From NCBI GenBank assembly GCA_021404685.1, contig QWHC01000004.1:162697-226696 (forward strand): a stretch of 64,000 nucleotides of DNA. Reading direction: 5' to 3'. Below are positions 9,392 to 18,068 of the stretch, piece after piece. Source of the stretch: Chloroflexi bacterium CFX4 (GTDB lineage Bacteria; Chloroflexota; Anaerolineae; Aggregatilineales; UBA2796). The notes below the pieces were generated by a model. It ran no database searches and was not told where the DNA came from. It was given only the letters and a program-made list of their open reading frames with translations. Position numbers and translations under genes: made by a program. Positions within the stretch are counted from its first letter, which is position 1; each line of letters starts with the position of its first letter.

Positions 9392-10237
9392 ATGATCTCC
9401 AAATGGTTTTTGCGCGGGCTGCTGATGCTCGCGTTCGTGGCGGCAATTGGTGTGGGCAGCCTGGCACTTGCCGCGCCAAGCGCGCAAACCAACACACTGC
9501 CGCCTGCAATCCTCAGCTTCACGTCCGATGCACGCACGATCACCGTTGAGGCGCTTGAGTCGGGCGCGGCGCGCATTTCGTTGGCGTGGCACACGGTCGG
9601 GCTGACTGATGATTATTCGCTGCGCCTATTCGCCCTGAGCGTTAGTGAGTGGGTGCCATTAGTGGATCAAGACCTGCCGCCAACAGCTACGGTAACATTT
9701 CCCTTGCAGCCATCGCTCGATTTCAGCCCACCAACCTACCGCCTTGCCATCTTTGATCGGCAAGGGCGCTTGATCAACCAGCACTTTGTGACGCTGCCCT
9801 TTGATCCCAATGCGACACCGACTACACCGCAAATCGTGACCTTTGAGGCGACGGTTGGCGGTGTAGATTTCGTGGATTTGGCGCAGGATCGGGCGCGTGT
9901 GCCTGTGGTCTGGCGCGTGCGTGGGCGTGTGCCAACGGCAAACCTGATCTTTGAGCAGATTCTGCCCGATGGGCGCGCTGTCTCCGTCGAATTGCCGCGC
10001 CTGAACCGCTGGATTGCCTCTAGCGGCGAAGGTGTAGTCGCGCCGATCCTGCCCGATAACGACGCAGCGAACGTACAACTGCGCCTGCGCGTGGTGGACT
10101 TGATCAATGAGACCGTCTATGCTGAGCAAGTCATCACGCTGCCCATTGCACGTGGCGGCGCACCACTACCGACGGTTGCTGCGCCTGTCGCACCGCCTTC
10201 GCCTGTGGTGGTGGTCTCCGTCACACCCGGCAACTAA
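9392..10237 (+). CDS. Secreted protein of unknown function
   Basis: The ATG at 9392, after the strong ribosome site AGGAAGG, gives 281 residues starting with a signal peptide or membrane anchor (MISKWFLRGLLMLAFVAAIG, cleavage near LAAPSAQ). The rest is beta-rich with no catalytic motif I can see. It alternates phrases such as ARISLAWHTVGLTDDYSLRLF and VPVVWRVRGRVPTANLIFEQI, which suggests two related Ig-like modules. It ends in a Pro-rich tail (VAAPVAPPSP). It lies 46 bases after the metallopeptidase gene and before a strong hairpin terminator. Confidence 0.6.
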   Translation: MISKWFLRGLLMLAFVAAIGVGSLALAAPSAQTNTLPPAILSFTSDARTITVEALESGAARISLAWHTVGLTDDYSLRLFALSVSEWVPLVDQDLPPTATVTFPLQPSLDFSPPTYRLAIFDRQGRLINQHFVTLPFDPNATPTTPQIVTFEATVGGVDFVDLAQDRARVPVVWRVRGRVPTANLIFEQILPDGRAVSVELPRLNRWIASSGEGVVAPILPDNDAANVQLRLRVVDLINETVYAEQVITLPIARGGAPLPTVAAPVAPPSPVVVVSVTPGN

Positions 10238-10258
10238 GTGCCTTCAATCGAGAAGCAG

Positions 10259-10283
10259 ACGGGCGGGAATTTTTCCCGCCCGT
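10259..10283. terminator. Perfect 11-bp hairpin between convergent genes
   Basis: The arms 10259-10269 and 10273-10283 (ACGGGCGGGAA and its complement) pair perfectly around a TTT loop. The A/T part of the stem gives T residues on both strands. The hairpin sits between the ends of two convergent genes and could stop transcription from either side. Confidence 0.7.
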
Positions 10284-10303
10284 TGCATTGGGTGCGTTGC
10301 CTT

Positions 10304-12661
10304 TTACTGGCGCGGCACGAAGGTTGGTGCAACTTCTGGCGCGGCTGGCGGCGGCGTGATGGGCGCCCATCTGCCAGCAATCGGATTATCCGCTGCGACG
10401 CCGTAGATGATCTCAATATCAGCGAAGCCTGTCTCCAAAGCGTTTTTGAAGTAGGTGATGCCGTTCGTTGGGCGGAACACGCCAACACCATTGATGCCGT
10501 CGGCATTCCAGTCGCCGGAAAATGGCACATCGCCCGTGACGCCCAAGATAAAGATGTAATCCGCCGTTGGGACGCAGCCATTGCAGGTCTGGTTGGTCAG
10601 GAAGAATGTATCCCCACGATAGATGCCAATTGAGTCCTTGCCGTCACCGTTCCAGTCACCTGCCACCGGCTGATCATTGGGATTGCCAAAGACCATGCCG
10701 AAATCGGCAAAGCCTGTCGTCAGGGCATTTTTGAGGTAGACAATGCCGTTGCTTGGACGGAATACACCGACCGAGTCTTTGCCATCGCCATCCCAATCGC
10801 CAACCATTGGCACATCACCCGGGTTGCCCAGCACAAAACTGTAGACCACAGGTGCGCCGAAGGAATTTTCATCCTTCAAGAAGAACTCACCGGTGCTTTG
10901 GCGGTAAAGGCCAACGGTTGAGATGCCGTCACCGTTCCAGTCACCTGCCACCGGCAGATCGCTTGGATCACCGAACAGGATATCAATATCGGAAACGCCG
11001 GTCGTGTTGCTGTTGCGGAGGTAGAAGGTGGCGTTTGAGGGACGCCGAATGCCAATCGTATCCGGCGGCATCTTGCAGGTGACTGCGATGGTATAGGTCG
11101 GTTGCCCAAGCTCATTGGTGCGGAGCGTCACCGTACCGATGATCGGCGCTTTGGCGTGGGTGCAGCCAAGGCTGAATGTTTCGGCGGGGTCGCCTTCCAC
11201 CACAGCCAGCGGCAAGCCGTCCACAATGATCGCGCTGTTGGTGCTGCTCTCAAGGCTCAGCACAAGCGTCGTGCCGACCTGACCGATGTTTGCCACATCA
11301 AAGCTGGCGCTGCTCACATCACCCAAATTGGCGGTGAAGGTCAGCGTGGTAGGCAATTCGGGATCAGTCAGCATGATGGGCGTGGCAACGGTCACGCTCG
11401 CCACGTTAGAGGTGTTGTTGCCAAGCACTGGGTCAAGCGAGGTCGTCTGCACTGAGACTTGGTTGCTGATAGTGCTGCCGCCCACAGCGTTCACATCTAC
11501 GCGCACCGTCAGGATAAAGAGCAAATCGGCATCGCTAGGAATGTTCTGGCGCGCACAAACGACATCACCCGTACCGCCCACGGAGGGAGTCTGGCACGCC
11601 CAACCGGCAGGTGCATTCAGCGAACGATAAGTGGTTGTCTCTGGGATTGTAAATGTCCATACCACATCGGCAGCGCGGTCAGGTCCGTTGTTCACCAAAT
11701 TGATCAGGTAGGTTAGCACGCCGCCGCCTAGGATAGGATCCGGCGAGGCGCTAAGGCTCATCGCCAAATCCGCCACGCTGCGAACAATCGTCTCGACGTT
11801 ACCCGTCGTGTTATTGGCCGGCACAAGGTCAATCGAGGTGCCGCTGACGCTGGCGGTGTTGGTGATGAGCGTATCGTTTGGCACGCCGGGCAAAATCTGC
11901 GTGACGAGCGTAAAGTTGGCGGTGCCAACCTCGAACAGCTCACGTGTGCAGCTCACTGCGCCACTCGCACCGACGCTTGGCGTGGTGCAGTTCCAGCCGA
12001 TGGGCGCAGTGAGGGAGACGAAGCCGGTGTTGGTAGGTGCAGAGGTGCTCAGCGTGACATCCGTGCCAGCATCAGGACCGACGTTGCTGACCGTGATGCT
12101 GTAGGTCAGTTCGTCACCGGAGATAGGACGATCCGGCGCAGCCGTCATCTGTATGCCCAAGTTTGCGGTGTTATTGACGGTGATGGTGGTTTGGGCAGTG
12201 TTGTTCGATTCATCAGGATCATTGTTTGGATCGGCAACCGTGATGACCGAGTTGGTGATCGGCGTGCCGCCCAACACTGTAGATTTAACGCGCACCACCA
12301 CGGTGAAAACGGCGCTGGCGCTGGCGGCAAAGCTGGCGCGTGAACAGGAAACTGTGCCGTTGCCATCAATCGAAGGTGTGGTGCAGCTCCAGCCGCTCGG
12401 CGCGCTCAGCGAACGGTAGCCCGTTTCGAGCGGAATAATATCTTGCCACAAGACGTTGGTGGCAGCCTCAGGACCGTTATTGGTCAACGTGACTGTGTAG
12501 GTAATATCGCCGCCGATAGCAACAGGATTCGGCGTGGCACTGAGGGTAATGCTGAGATCAGCACCGCTTTGGGCTTGGGCAATCGGCGTGTTGACTGCCA
12601 CTAGTGCCAATGCTGCACAGACCAGCAAAAGCCACGCCTTTGCAAAAGATGATTTGAACAT
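10304..12661 (-). CDS. Large secreted protein with three DUF11 modules and FG-GAP-like repeats
   Basis: The ATG at 12661 has a GAGG nine bases upstream and starts a signal peptide (MFKSSFAKAWLLLVCAALA, cleavage near AQA), giving 785 residues; upstream starts at 12676 and 12742 have poorer sites. Three DUF11-type beta-sandwich modules follow, each with a TYxxNxxNxGPD-like core, at about 32-160, 165-290 and 290-420. An ASH-like module (about 425-520) comes next, then four to five repeats built on GDWNGDG and GVFRP (about 530-770). The repeats resemble calcium-binding FG-GAP/VCBS units. Such proteins are surface or matrix proteins; the ligand is unknown. No sorting signal or membrane anchor is visible at the C-terminus. 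Confidence 0.82.
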   Translation of the reverse strand: MFKSSFAKAWLLLVCAALALVAVNTPIAQAQSGADLSITLSATPNPVAIGGDITYTVTLTNNGPEAATNVLWQDIIPLETGYRSLSAPSGWSCTTPSIDGNGTVSCSRASFAASASAVFTVVVRVKSTVLGGTPITNSVITVADPNNDPDESNNTAQTTITVNNTANLGIQMTAAPDRPISGDELTYSITVSNVGPDAGTDVTLSTSAPTNTGFVSLTAPIGWNCTTPSVGASGAVSCTRELFEVGTANFTLVTQILPGVPNDTLITNTASVSGTSIDLVPANNTTGNVETIVRSVADLAMSLSASPDPILGGGVLTYLINLVNNGPDRAADVVWTFTIPETTTYRSLNAPAGWACQTPSVGGTGDVVCARQNIPSDADLLFILTVRVDVNAVGGSTISNQVSVQTTSLDPVLGNNTSNVASVTVATPIMLTDPELPTTLTFTANLGDVSSASFDVANIGQVGTTLVLSLESSTNSAIIVDGLPLAVVEGDPAETFSLGCTHAKAPIIGTVTLRTNELGQPTYTIAVTCKMPPDTIGIRRPSNATFYLRNSNTTGVSDIDILFGDPSDLPVAGDWNGDGISTVGLYRQSTGEFFLKDENSFGAPVVYSFVLGNPGDVPMVGDWDGDGKDSVGVFRPSNGIVYLKNALTTGFADFGMVFGNPNDQPVAGDWNGDGKDSIGIYRGDTFFLTNQTCNGCVPTADYIFILGVTGDVPFSGDWNADGINGVGVFRPTNGITYFKNALETGFADIEIIYGVAADNPIAGRWAPITPPPAAPEVAPTFVPRQ
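10388..11075 (-). repeat. Tandem FG-GAP-like coding repeats
   Basis: Within the DUF11 gene the DNA for the GDWNGDG...GVFRP units repeats about four to five times at a period near 140-150 bases, with several near-identical stretches. For example, the segment before GTCGGCATTCCAGTCGCC near 10500 matches segments near 10650, 10790 and 10930. The likeness in DNA as well as protein suggests recent unit duplication and possible length variation between strains. Confidence 0.6.
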
Positions 12662-12808
12662 AGCGGAATGCCTCATGACTCTATATAGAATGCCTTGCGC
12701 TGCGGGCAAAACAGGGCGAAACAAATCAGGCGGACAGCGCATTTCGCCTAATTGTATAGCTTAACCGAAGATAGGCATTCTATGGAACGTCAATTCATGA
12801 AATTTTCG

Positions 12809-14011
12809 TCAATGTGATGAGGTTGTAATTTGCCCGCTGCGTACTTGCCAGACCGCCGCTTTTTGCAGAAAGTCCGCCGTGAAAATATCAGGTTCTGTCG
12901 TGGTGAGCAGCGCTTGCGAGGCGCTGTGAATGCGTTCCAGCAGGAAGGCGCGCCGCTCAGAGTCCAGCTCGGCGATAAATTCATCCAGCAGCAGCACTGG
13001 TTCATCGCCCGTCGTAGCGCGCATCCATGCCAACTCTGCCAGTTTCAGGGCAAGCACAGCCGTGCGCGCCTGCCCGCGTGAGCCATATAAGCCGAGATCG
13101 CGCCCATTCACAGAGAAACGCAGTTCGTCGCGCTGCGGTCCGATCAAGGTGATGCCGCGGGCAAGTTCCTCACGCTGATTTTCGGCAAGCGCCTTACGGA
13201 GCTGAGGCGCAATTTCGCTTGGCGTCAACTGGCGGTGCAAATCTAAGCCCACAAGGTCAAACGAGAGCTGACCATCGGCACGGGCAGTTGGCAAAAAGCT
13301 GGGCAAATAATGCAGTTCAAGGCGTTCGGCATTGTTGGTGAGCTGGCGATGCACATCACTCGCCAATTGTTCCAGATCGCGCAGCAGGTGCTGCCTGCCC
13401 GCCACAATGACGCTGCCGGCATTCACCAACTGTTCATCCCAATAGGCAAGTTCGCGCAGCGTGGCGCGCCGCTCCGCAATTTGGCGCAGCAGGGCGTTCC
13501 GCTGTGTCAGCGCCTTATCAAAGGTCTGCAAGGCAGCCGCGTAGCTTGGGTTGGTCTGGGCAAGTGTGATGTTCAGGTAGCGGCGGCGGTCGGTGGGTGT
13601 GCCTTCCACCAACGCCAAATCTTGCGGCAAAAACATGACGACGTTTAGGACGCCCATCAAGTCCAGCACGCGCTTTTTGCTGCCATTGACACGAATTTCT
13701 TTGCGGAAGCCGCCGTTTTCCGTCTCTTTGTAAATGGTGATGTCTAGCCGCGTCAGGTCGCTACGGCGGCTGCATATCTCAGCGCTAACGCGGATGAAGG
13801 GCAACACTTCGCCTTCGGCGCGCCAATTGAGCAACTGCCGATCAGAGGTCGTCCACGGCGAGCGCCCTGTGGCAAGGTAGTAGATCGACTCCAGCAGGCT
13901 GGTTTTGCCCTGCGCGTTTGCGCCGCATAGCAGCACTGCCCCTTCGGGCATGGGCAGTTCAAGGCGCGCATAACCGCGAAAATTGGTCAGCGAGAGGTGC
14001 AGCAGGCGCAT
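12809..14011 (-). CDS. recF: DNA replication and repair protein RecF
   Basis: A 400-residue SMC-like ATPase. Walker A GANAQGKT lies at 30-37 after the typical start LHLSLTNFRGYARLEL; the signature motif is YGSRGQARTA and Walker B is PVLLLDEFIAELD. The FLPQDLALVEGTPTDRRRYLN stretch is typical of RecF. RecF binds gapped DNA with RecO/RecR and helps load RecA. It is the last gene of a four-gene minus-strand operon, 9 bases after the membrane-protein gene. No dnaA, dnaN or gyrB lies next to it, so it is away from the usual origin cluster. Confidence 0.93.
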   Translation of the reverse strand: MRLLHLSLTNFRGYARLELPMPEGAVLLCGANAQGKTSLLESIYYLATGRSPWTTSDRQLLNWRAEGEVLPFIRVSAEICSRRSDLTRLDITIYKETENGGFRKEIRVNGSKKRVLDLMGVLNVVMFLPQDLALVEGTPTDRRRYLNITLAQTNPSYAAALQTFDKALTQRNALLRQIAERRATLRELAYWDEQLVNAGSVIVAGRQHLLRDLEQLASDVHRQLTNNAERLELHYLPSFLPTARADGQLSFDLVGLDLHRQLTPSEIAPQLRKALAENQREELARGITLIGPQRDELRFSVNGRDLGLYGSRGQARTAVLALKLAELAWMRATTGDEPVLLLDEFIAELDSERRAFLLERIHSASQALLTTTEPDIFTADFLQKAAVWQVRSGQITTSSH

Positions 14012-14020
14012 CGTGCAGTC

Positions 14021-14692
14021 TTAAGGTTCGATCAGGCGGATGGCGTTGGTGACGGGCAAAAACACGCTCGCTTCATAGGCGCGGAAGAACGGTGCTTCTG
14101 CTTGTGCGCCAATGTAGAGCCAGCGCTTATCAGGCAGGCGCATCAGGACAATGGTCAGTTCGTTACCACGCTCAAAGCCGCGCACAATGGCGGCAGGATA
14201 AGGCGAGCCGCCGTAGGGCGTGGACTCTTTGAAGCGCGGGCCGTTGCGGTTTAGTGCGTCTACGAGGGCATCCAGCTGTTCGGTGGGTTGGTCGAGGTCG
14301 GTGCGGAAGTTCAACTGACGGCTGAAGACGGGCAGCGCGTCTACCACCACATACAGAAACGGTGCGGCAGTCGTGCGTGTATCGCCACTGCCATCGGCAG
14401 ATAGCACAAAACGGTTGCCGTCAAGGATGGTCGGCGCGCTCCAATTGGACGGCGCCAACAGGGTGATGCCGAACTGCGCTAAGGTGATTTCGCGCAATTC
14501 AGCGGGCTGGGCGTAGGTGCGCGTCGGCACGGCGGCAAGGCTCTGCCTGCCATAGTGTTCAATCGCCAACATGCTGATCAGGGTTAGGGTCGTAAAAACG
14601 GCGATCAGCACCAGCCACTCGCGGCGGAATGGCTTGCCGCTCTCGGTCGGATCAGCCGTGCCCTTCGGCAACGGCTCACGGTGGTCAGACAT
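14021..14692 (-). CDS. Single-pass membrane protein of unknown function
   Basis: A 223-residue protein with a short cytoplasmic start, one transmembrane helix at about 26-45 (LVLIAVFTTLTLISMLAI) and an outer domain of about 170 residues. The phrase ITLLAPSNWSA and the alternating strands resemble the PsbP/DcrB fold, but the likeness is weak and I do not assign it. It lies 8 bases after the TusA-like gene and 9 bases before recF, so it is probably co-transcribed with both. Confidence 0.6.
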   Translation of the reverse strand: MSDHREPLPKGTADPTESGKPFRREWLVLIAVFTTLTLISMLAIEHYGRQSLAAVPTRTYAQPAELREITLAQFGITLLAPSNWSAPTILDGNRFVLSADGSGDTRTTAAPFLYVVVDALPVFSRQLNFRTDLDQPTEQLDALVDALNRNGPRFKESTPYGGSPYPAAIVRGFERGNELTIVLMRLPDKRWLYIGAQAEAPFFRAYEASVFLPVTNAIRLIEP

Positions 14693-14700
14693 TCAGGCAA

Positions 14701-14949
14701 TCAGCCTTTCTTAATCACAAAGCGCCAGCGGTCATCGGGCAGGCGTTCAGAGCAGACGAGGGTGAACTCACGGGCTTCGCACCAGGCGCTAATCTTCGCG
14801 GCAGCCTCAGGATCGCCGCTGAGGTATTCGAGTGCCTCGCCAGCGGGCAGGCGCGCCATGCGGCTGGCAAGGTAGAGCAGCACCTCGTAACATATCTCAA
14901 GGTTGGAGGCGAACGTCTCGCCGATTGGCTGTTCCACCCTTTGCATCAT
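14701..14949 (-). CDS. TusA-like small protein with altered CPxP motif
   Basis: The start at 14949 overlaps the Rieske stop (ATGA) and gives 82 residues. The sequence follows the TusA fold: an N-terminal strand, a helix from LEICYEVLLYLASRMARL, the turn PAGEALEYLSGDPEAA, then a helix with SAWCEAREF and a final strand WRFVIKK. TusA proteins carry sulfur on a Cys in a CPxP motif. Here Cys20 sits at exactly the same distance (17 residues) from the PxGE turn, but the motif reads CYEV. It may keep a sulfur-carrier role or have become a binding protein. The longer ORF from 15189 is out of frame with the Rieske gene it would overlap and is rejected. Confidence 0.6.
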   Translation of the reverse strand: MMQRVEQPIGETFASNLEICYEVLLYLASRMARLPAGEALEYLSGDPEAAAKISAWCEAREFTLVCSERLPDDRWRFVIKKG

Positions 14950-15326
14950 GAGAGCCGCACACGCACTTTCTCGGCGCTTTCTGCGTTCCACGCCAAATAG
15001 AGGGCGCCATCGCGCACTTCGGTCTCGTAGACGCGCAATGCCTTGCGCTGTTTGATGTCCTCGGTGAGCGGCGTTGCCCAGCTCTGCACACTGCCATCGC
15101 GCAGATCGAATTGGCTGCCATGCAGGCTGCACGTGATCAGGCAGTTGCTCACTTCGGCATCTTTCAAAGCGTAGAGCATATGCGTGCAATAGCCTTGTAC
15201 AATATGCGCGCCTTCGCCGCAGCGGGCAATCACAAGGCGTTGGTTGTTGATGTGGACATTAACGGCGCGGTCGGCGGGCAAATCGCTCAGATCGCAAACG
15301 CGCACCCAAATTTTGTTGGCAGACAT
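14946..15326 (-). CDS. Rieske [2Fe-2S] protein
   Basis: The ATG at 15326 gives 126 residues; an upstream TTG at 15353 is less likely. The Rieske cluster ligands are all present: C47-T-H49 and C66-S-L-H69. The form is the short, soluble, ferredoxin-like type (NirD/BphF-like), with no membrane anchor or Tat signal. These proteins pass electrons to oxygenases or reductases, but no oxygenase is nearby. It heads the four-gene operon with the TusA-like protein, a membrane protein and recF. Confidence 0.85.
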   Translation of the reverse strand: MSANKIWVRVCDLSDLPADRAVNVHINNQRLVIARCGEGAHIVQGYCTHMLYALKDAEVSNCLITCSLHGSQFDLRDGSVQSWATPLTEDIKQRKALRVYETEVRDGALYLAWNAESAEKVRVRLS

Positions 15327-15604
15327 GGCAGCAGAGGCTCTCTGTAAGTTCAAGATATGCCTTAATTTTAGCAGCGCGGCGCTAGAATTCCAACATTTGT
15401 TCGTGGCGTCATTCTCCGCCCCTCAAGGCTGCTCACCCTCCGCCGCCCTGTGGGTAGGGAACAAAAAACAGGCGAGCATCGTCAAGCGCTTGACAGCGCT
15501 TTTATGCACTTTGAAGGGCAGGGTTTTCCGTGCGTAAAAAAGTGGTTGTCTCATGGGCAGTTCGGTGATAAAGTTAGCAGTGCTGCAAAGAAACAGGTGC
15601 GTGC
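15327..15604. other. Divergent intergenic region (278 bases)
   Basis: This gap separates the Rieske operon (minus) and the receptor kinase (plus). It holds a perfect 14-base palindrome GTCAAGCGCTTGAC at 15481-15494 and a sigma-70-like promoter for the kinase. I see no coding sequence of the expected type in it. Confidence 0.5.
15546..15574 (+). promoter_or_regulatory. Candidate sigma-70-like promoter of the receptor kinase
   Basis: TTGTCT at 15546-15551 and TAAAGT at 15569-15574 are separated by 17 bases and lie about 30 bases before the kinase start. Each box matches the consensus at four of six positions or better, so the call is moderate. Confidence 0.4.
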
Positions 15605-17983
15605 ATGGAATACTCTCGGTTTGTGGGAAGAACGCTAGGTCAATACACCCTTGAAGCGCCGCTTGGCAAAGGCGGCATGGCATCGGTCTACCGCGCACAT
15701 CAAGCAAGCGTAGATCGCTACGTGGCGATCAAAGTCATGACGCCTGAGATCGCCAACGATCCCGGCTTTGTAGAGCGTTTTCAGCGTGAGGCGCGCATCA
15801 TTGGGCGCTTGGAACACCCGCATATTTTGCCCGTTATTGACTTTGGCGAATCAGATGGCACTTACTACATTGTGATGCGCTACATGGATGGCGGCTCACT
15901 TGATGATCTGATGCGCCAAAAACGCTTGCCACCTGAAGAGGTTGCCCATTACCTTGATCAGATCGCCTCGGCGCTGGACTATGCACACCAAAAAGGCGTG
16001 GTTCACCGCGACCTGAAGCCGAACAATGTCCTGCTGGATCGCGCCAACAACTGCTACCTGACCGATTTTGGCATTGCCCGTATTGAAGGCGGTGAGCAAC
16101 GCAAACTGACCGCCACGGGCAGCGTGATGGGAACGCCCGCCTATATGTCGCCCGAACAGGCAATGGGCAGACCCGTTGACGGACGCTCTGATATTTACAC
16201 GCTTGGCGTCATGCTCTACGAGATGGCAACCGGCAAACTGCCCTTTATGGCAGATACCTCTGCGGCACTGATCTTCCATCACGTCTACGAAATGCCGCCC
16301 TCGCCGCGCCAAATCAATCCGAGCTTGCCGGAGGCGGTGGAGCCTGTCTTTATGCGTGTGTTGGCAAAAGCGCCGGAGATGCGCTACGGCACGGCGGAAG
16401 AATTCGCCCGCGATTTTTCGCAGGCGCTCGGCATTCGCAGCACACCTTCAAAGGCAGTGCCGTCTGTCGGCATCGCCTCGGATACAGATAAAACCTTTGT
16501 GGGCGATGCGTCCAGCGCGCCGCCACCCACAATGCCGCAAAAGCCTGATTTCACCAACCCACAGGCAGCACCTGCTCATGGGCGCGGCGGCACAGTGGCA
16601 GTTGGCTCGCCATTAGGCGAAAGCGCCATCCAAACGCCTGCCGCCACCCAGCGCGGCACGCCCACCGCCCTGATCGTCATCCTCGGCGTGGTGATTTTGG
16701 CTTTGATAGGTGGCGTGTTCTTACTGCTGAACAGCCAGAATGAGAGCACCGCGCAGACCGCCAACACCCAGACGGCAATCGCCTTCCAAGAGAGGACAAG
16801 CACCAGCGCCGCATTGGCTGCCACCAGCGCGCAAGAAACCCAGATTGCACTCTCGGCAACACCAACGCCCTCACCCACCCAAACACCTAGCCCTACGCCA
16901 AGCGAGACACCCACACCCAACCTGACCGAGACCTTTGTAGTGGCACGCCTTGCCACGGCAGAGGCGCTGGAGACCGCTCAGGCGCTTCAGACGCAAGCAG
17001 CCATAGAAGCAACTGAGACCGCTGAGGCACTCATCACCACTGGCACCGCGCAAGCTATGGCCGGTGCAACAGCGACTTTTATTGCCGGGCGCTTACAAAC
17101 GGCGGAAGCAGTTGAGCTAGGCATAACTGCCACCGTAGCCGCTCAGAACACCGCCATTGCGAATGTAACCGCCACCATTCAGGCTGCCGACCGTTTGCTG
17201 ACAGCAGAGGCGGAGAACATCGCCCGCACCCAAACCGCCATTGCGCTGCGCCCAACCGAAACAGCCACGCCCACGCCGCGCTTTGATCCACTGGCAACCC
17301 TGACCGCTGAAGCCATCTGGCTGACGCCAACACCGATTGCCGCCCTGCCACCGGGTGAGCAAATTCCTGAGCTGCTCGCTAGAGACCTGCTCAGCGCCAT
17401 TGATGTGCTGCGCGCCCAAGGCGTTATCCCTGAGAGCGCCAACCTCATTGCAGTGCCGGTGGTGACTGAGCCGCCCAATATGACGGGTAATGAAGAAGAA
17501 GAAAATGTCTTTGTGATAGAGCCATTCAGCCGTGCGCGCTTCTATGACTTTTTCTTCTCGGCGGATGTGATTATTGTGACGACTGAGAATGCCCGCAATC
17601 TCACCTCATGTGGTATCTATGTGGCTGCCACCAACGAGATGTATGGTGTAAGCCAACTGCGCGACGCTGATCTGAGCGCGTTTCACTTCTATCGCACACG
17701 AGACTATTTTCTTGAAAAACGCCAAAATAGAGACTGGGAAACGCCGCCGCTTGCGCGTGGTTCTAATGCGGTCATTCGTGAGAGCAACGGTGCGATCAAC
17801 CGTCTCAGCATGGTGATGGTGGAAGGGAGGCTGACCATTTACGTGAACGGTGTGCTGATCGCTCAAAACGATGATCCTCAATTCGCCGAAGGTGGCGGTT
17901 TAGGCTACTTCATGATCCGCGGCGCCAAGGGATCTAGTCAGTTGTGCAGCTTTGATAATGTGCAGCTCTGGCGGCTGAATTAA
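15605..17983 (+). CDS. PknB-type receptor Ser/Thr kinase with large outer domain
   Basis: A 792-residue protein. The kinase domain (about 14-275) has the Gly loop GKGGMASVYRA (21-31), Lys in VAIKVM (43), HRDLKPNN (134-141), DFG (154-156) and GTPAYMSPEQ (176-185). A linker leads to one transmembrane helix at about 353-376. Outside, a Thr/Ala/Gln-rich stretch with a TPTPSPTQTP run (about 380-590) forms a stalk. A C-terminal domain of about 190 residues ends in SFDNVQLWRL, a phrase typical of LamG/concanavalin-like sugar-binding domains. The outer part has no PASTA repeats, so the signal it senses is probably not the usual muropeptide. Substrates are unknown. Confidence 0.9.
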   Translation: MEYSRFVGRTLGQYTLEAPLGKGGMASVYRAHQASVDRYVAIKVMTPEIANDPGFVERFQREARIIGRLEHPHILPVIDFGESDGTYYIVMRYMDGGSLDDLMRQKRLPPEEVAHYLDQIASALDYAHQKGVVHRDLKPNNVLLDRANNCYLTDFGIARIEGGEQRKLTATGSVMGTPAYMSPEQAMGRPVDGRSDIYTLGVMLYEMATGKLPFMADTSAALIFHHVYEMPPSPRQINPSLPEAVEPVFMRVLAKAPEMRYGTAEEFARDFSQALGIRSTPSKAVPSVGIASDTDKTFVGDASSAPPPTMPQKPDFTNPQAAPAHGRGGTVAVGSPLGESAIQTPAATQRGTPTALIVILGVVILALIGGVFLLLNSQNESTAQTANTQTAIAFQERTSTSAALAATSAQETQIALSATPTPSPTQTPSPTPSETPTPNLTETFVVARLATAEALETAQALQTQAAIEATETAEALITTGTAQAMAGATATFIAGRLQTAEAVELGITATVAAQNTAIANVTATIQAADRLLTAEAENIARTQTAIALRPTETATPTPRFDPLATLTAEAIWLTPTPIAALPPGEQIPELLARDLLSAIDVLRAQGVIPESANLIAVPVVTEPPNMTGNEEEENVFVIEPFSRARFYDFFFSADVIIVTTENARNLTSCGIYVAATNEMYGVSQLRDADLSAFHFYRTRDYFLEKRQNRDWETPPLARGSNAVIRESNGAINRLSMVMVEGRLTIYVNGVLIAQNDDPQFAEGGGLGYFMIRGAKGSSQLCSFDNVQLWRLN

Positions 17984-18035
17984 GCATTCGCCAAGCGTCA
18001 GCAAGGCGTAGAGCAAAAGCCCATCTGTTTATGGT

Positions 18036-18064
18036 AGACTCCACACAGCGAAAGTGTGGAGTCT
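18036..18064 (+). promoter_or_regulatory. Perfect 11-bp hairpin covering the ribosome site of the ABC permease
   Basis: AGACTCCACAC (18036-18046) and GTGTGGAGTCT (18054-18064) are exact complements around the 7-base loop AGCGAAA. The GGAG at 18058-18061, correctly spaced from the ATG at 18069, lies inside the 3' arm. In RNA the hairpin would hide the ribosome site. As DNA it could be an operator, or it could end transcription from the kinase gene, but no T-run follows it. Confidence 0.6.
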
Positions 18065-18068
18065 TGCT

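Noticed and set aside
14950-15189. N-terminal extension of the TusA-like protein
   Set aside because: It would overlap the Rieske gene by 240 bases in another frame; the ATG at 14949 gives the normal ATGA coupling.
16860-16925. Frameshift or error in the TPTPSP-rich part of the receptor kinase
   Set aside because: The frame continues without a break to a folded C-terminal domain; such stalks are common in membrane kinases.
18036-18064. Plain terminator of the receptor-kinase gene
   Set aside because: No T-run follows and the arm covers a correctly spaced ribosome site, though a double role is not excluded.
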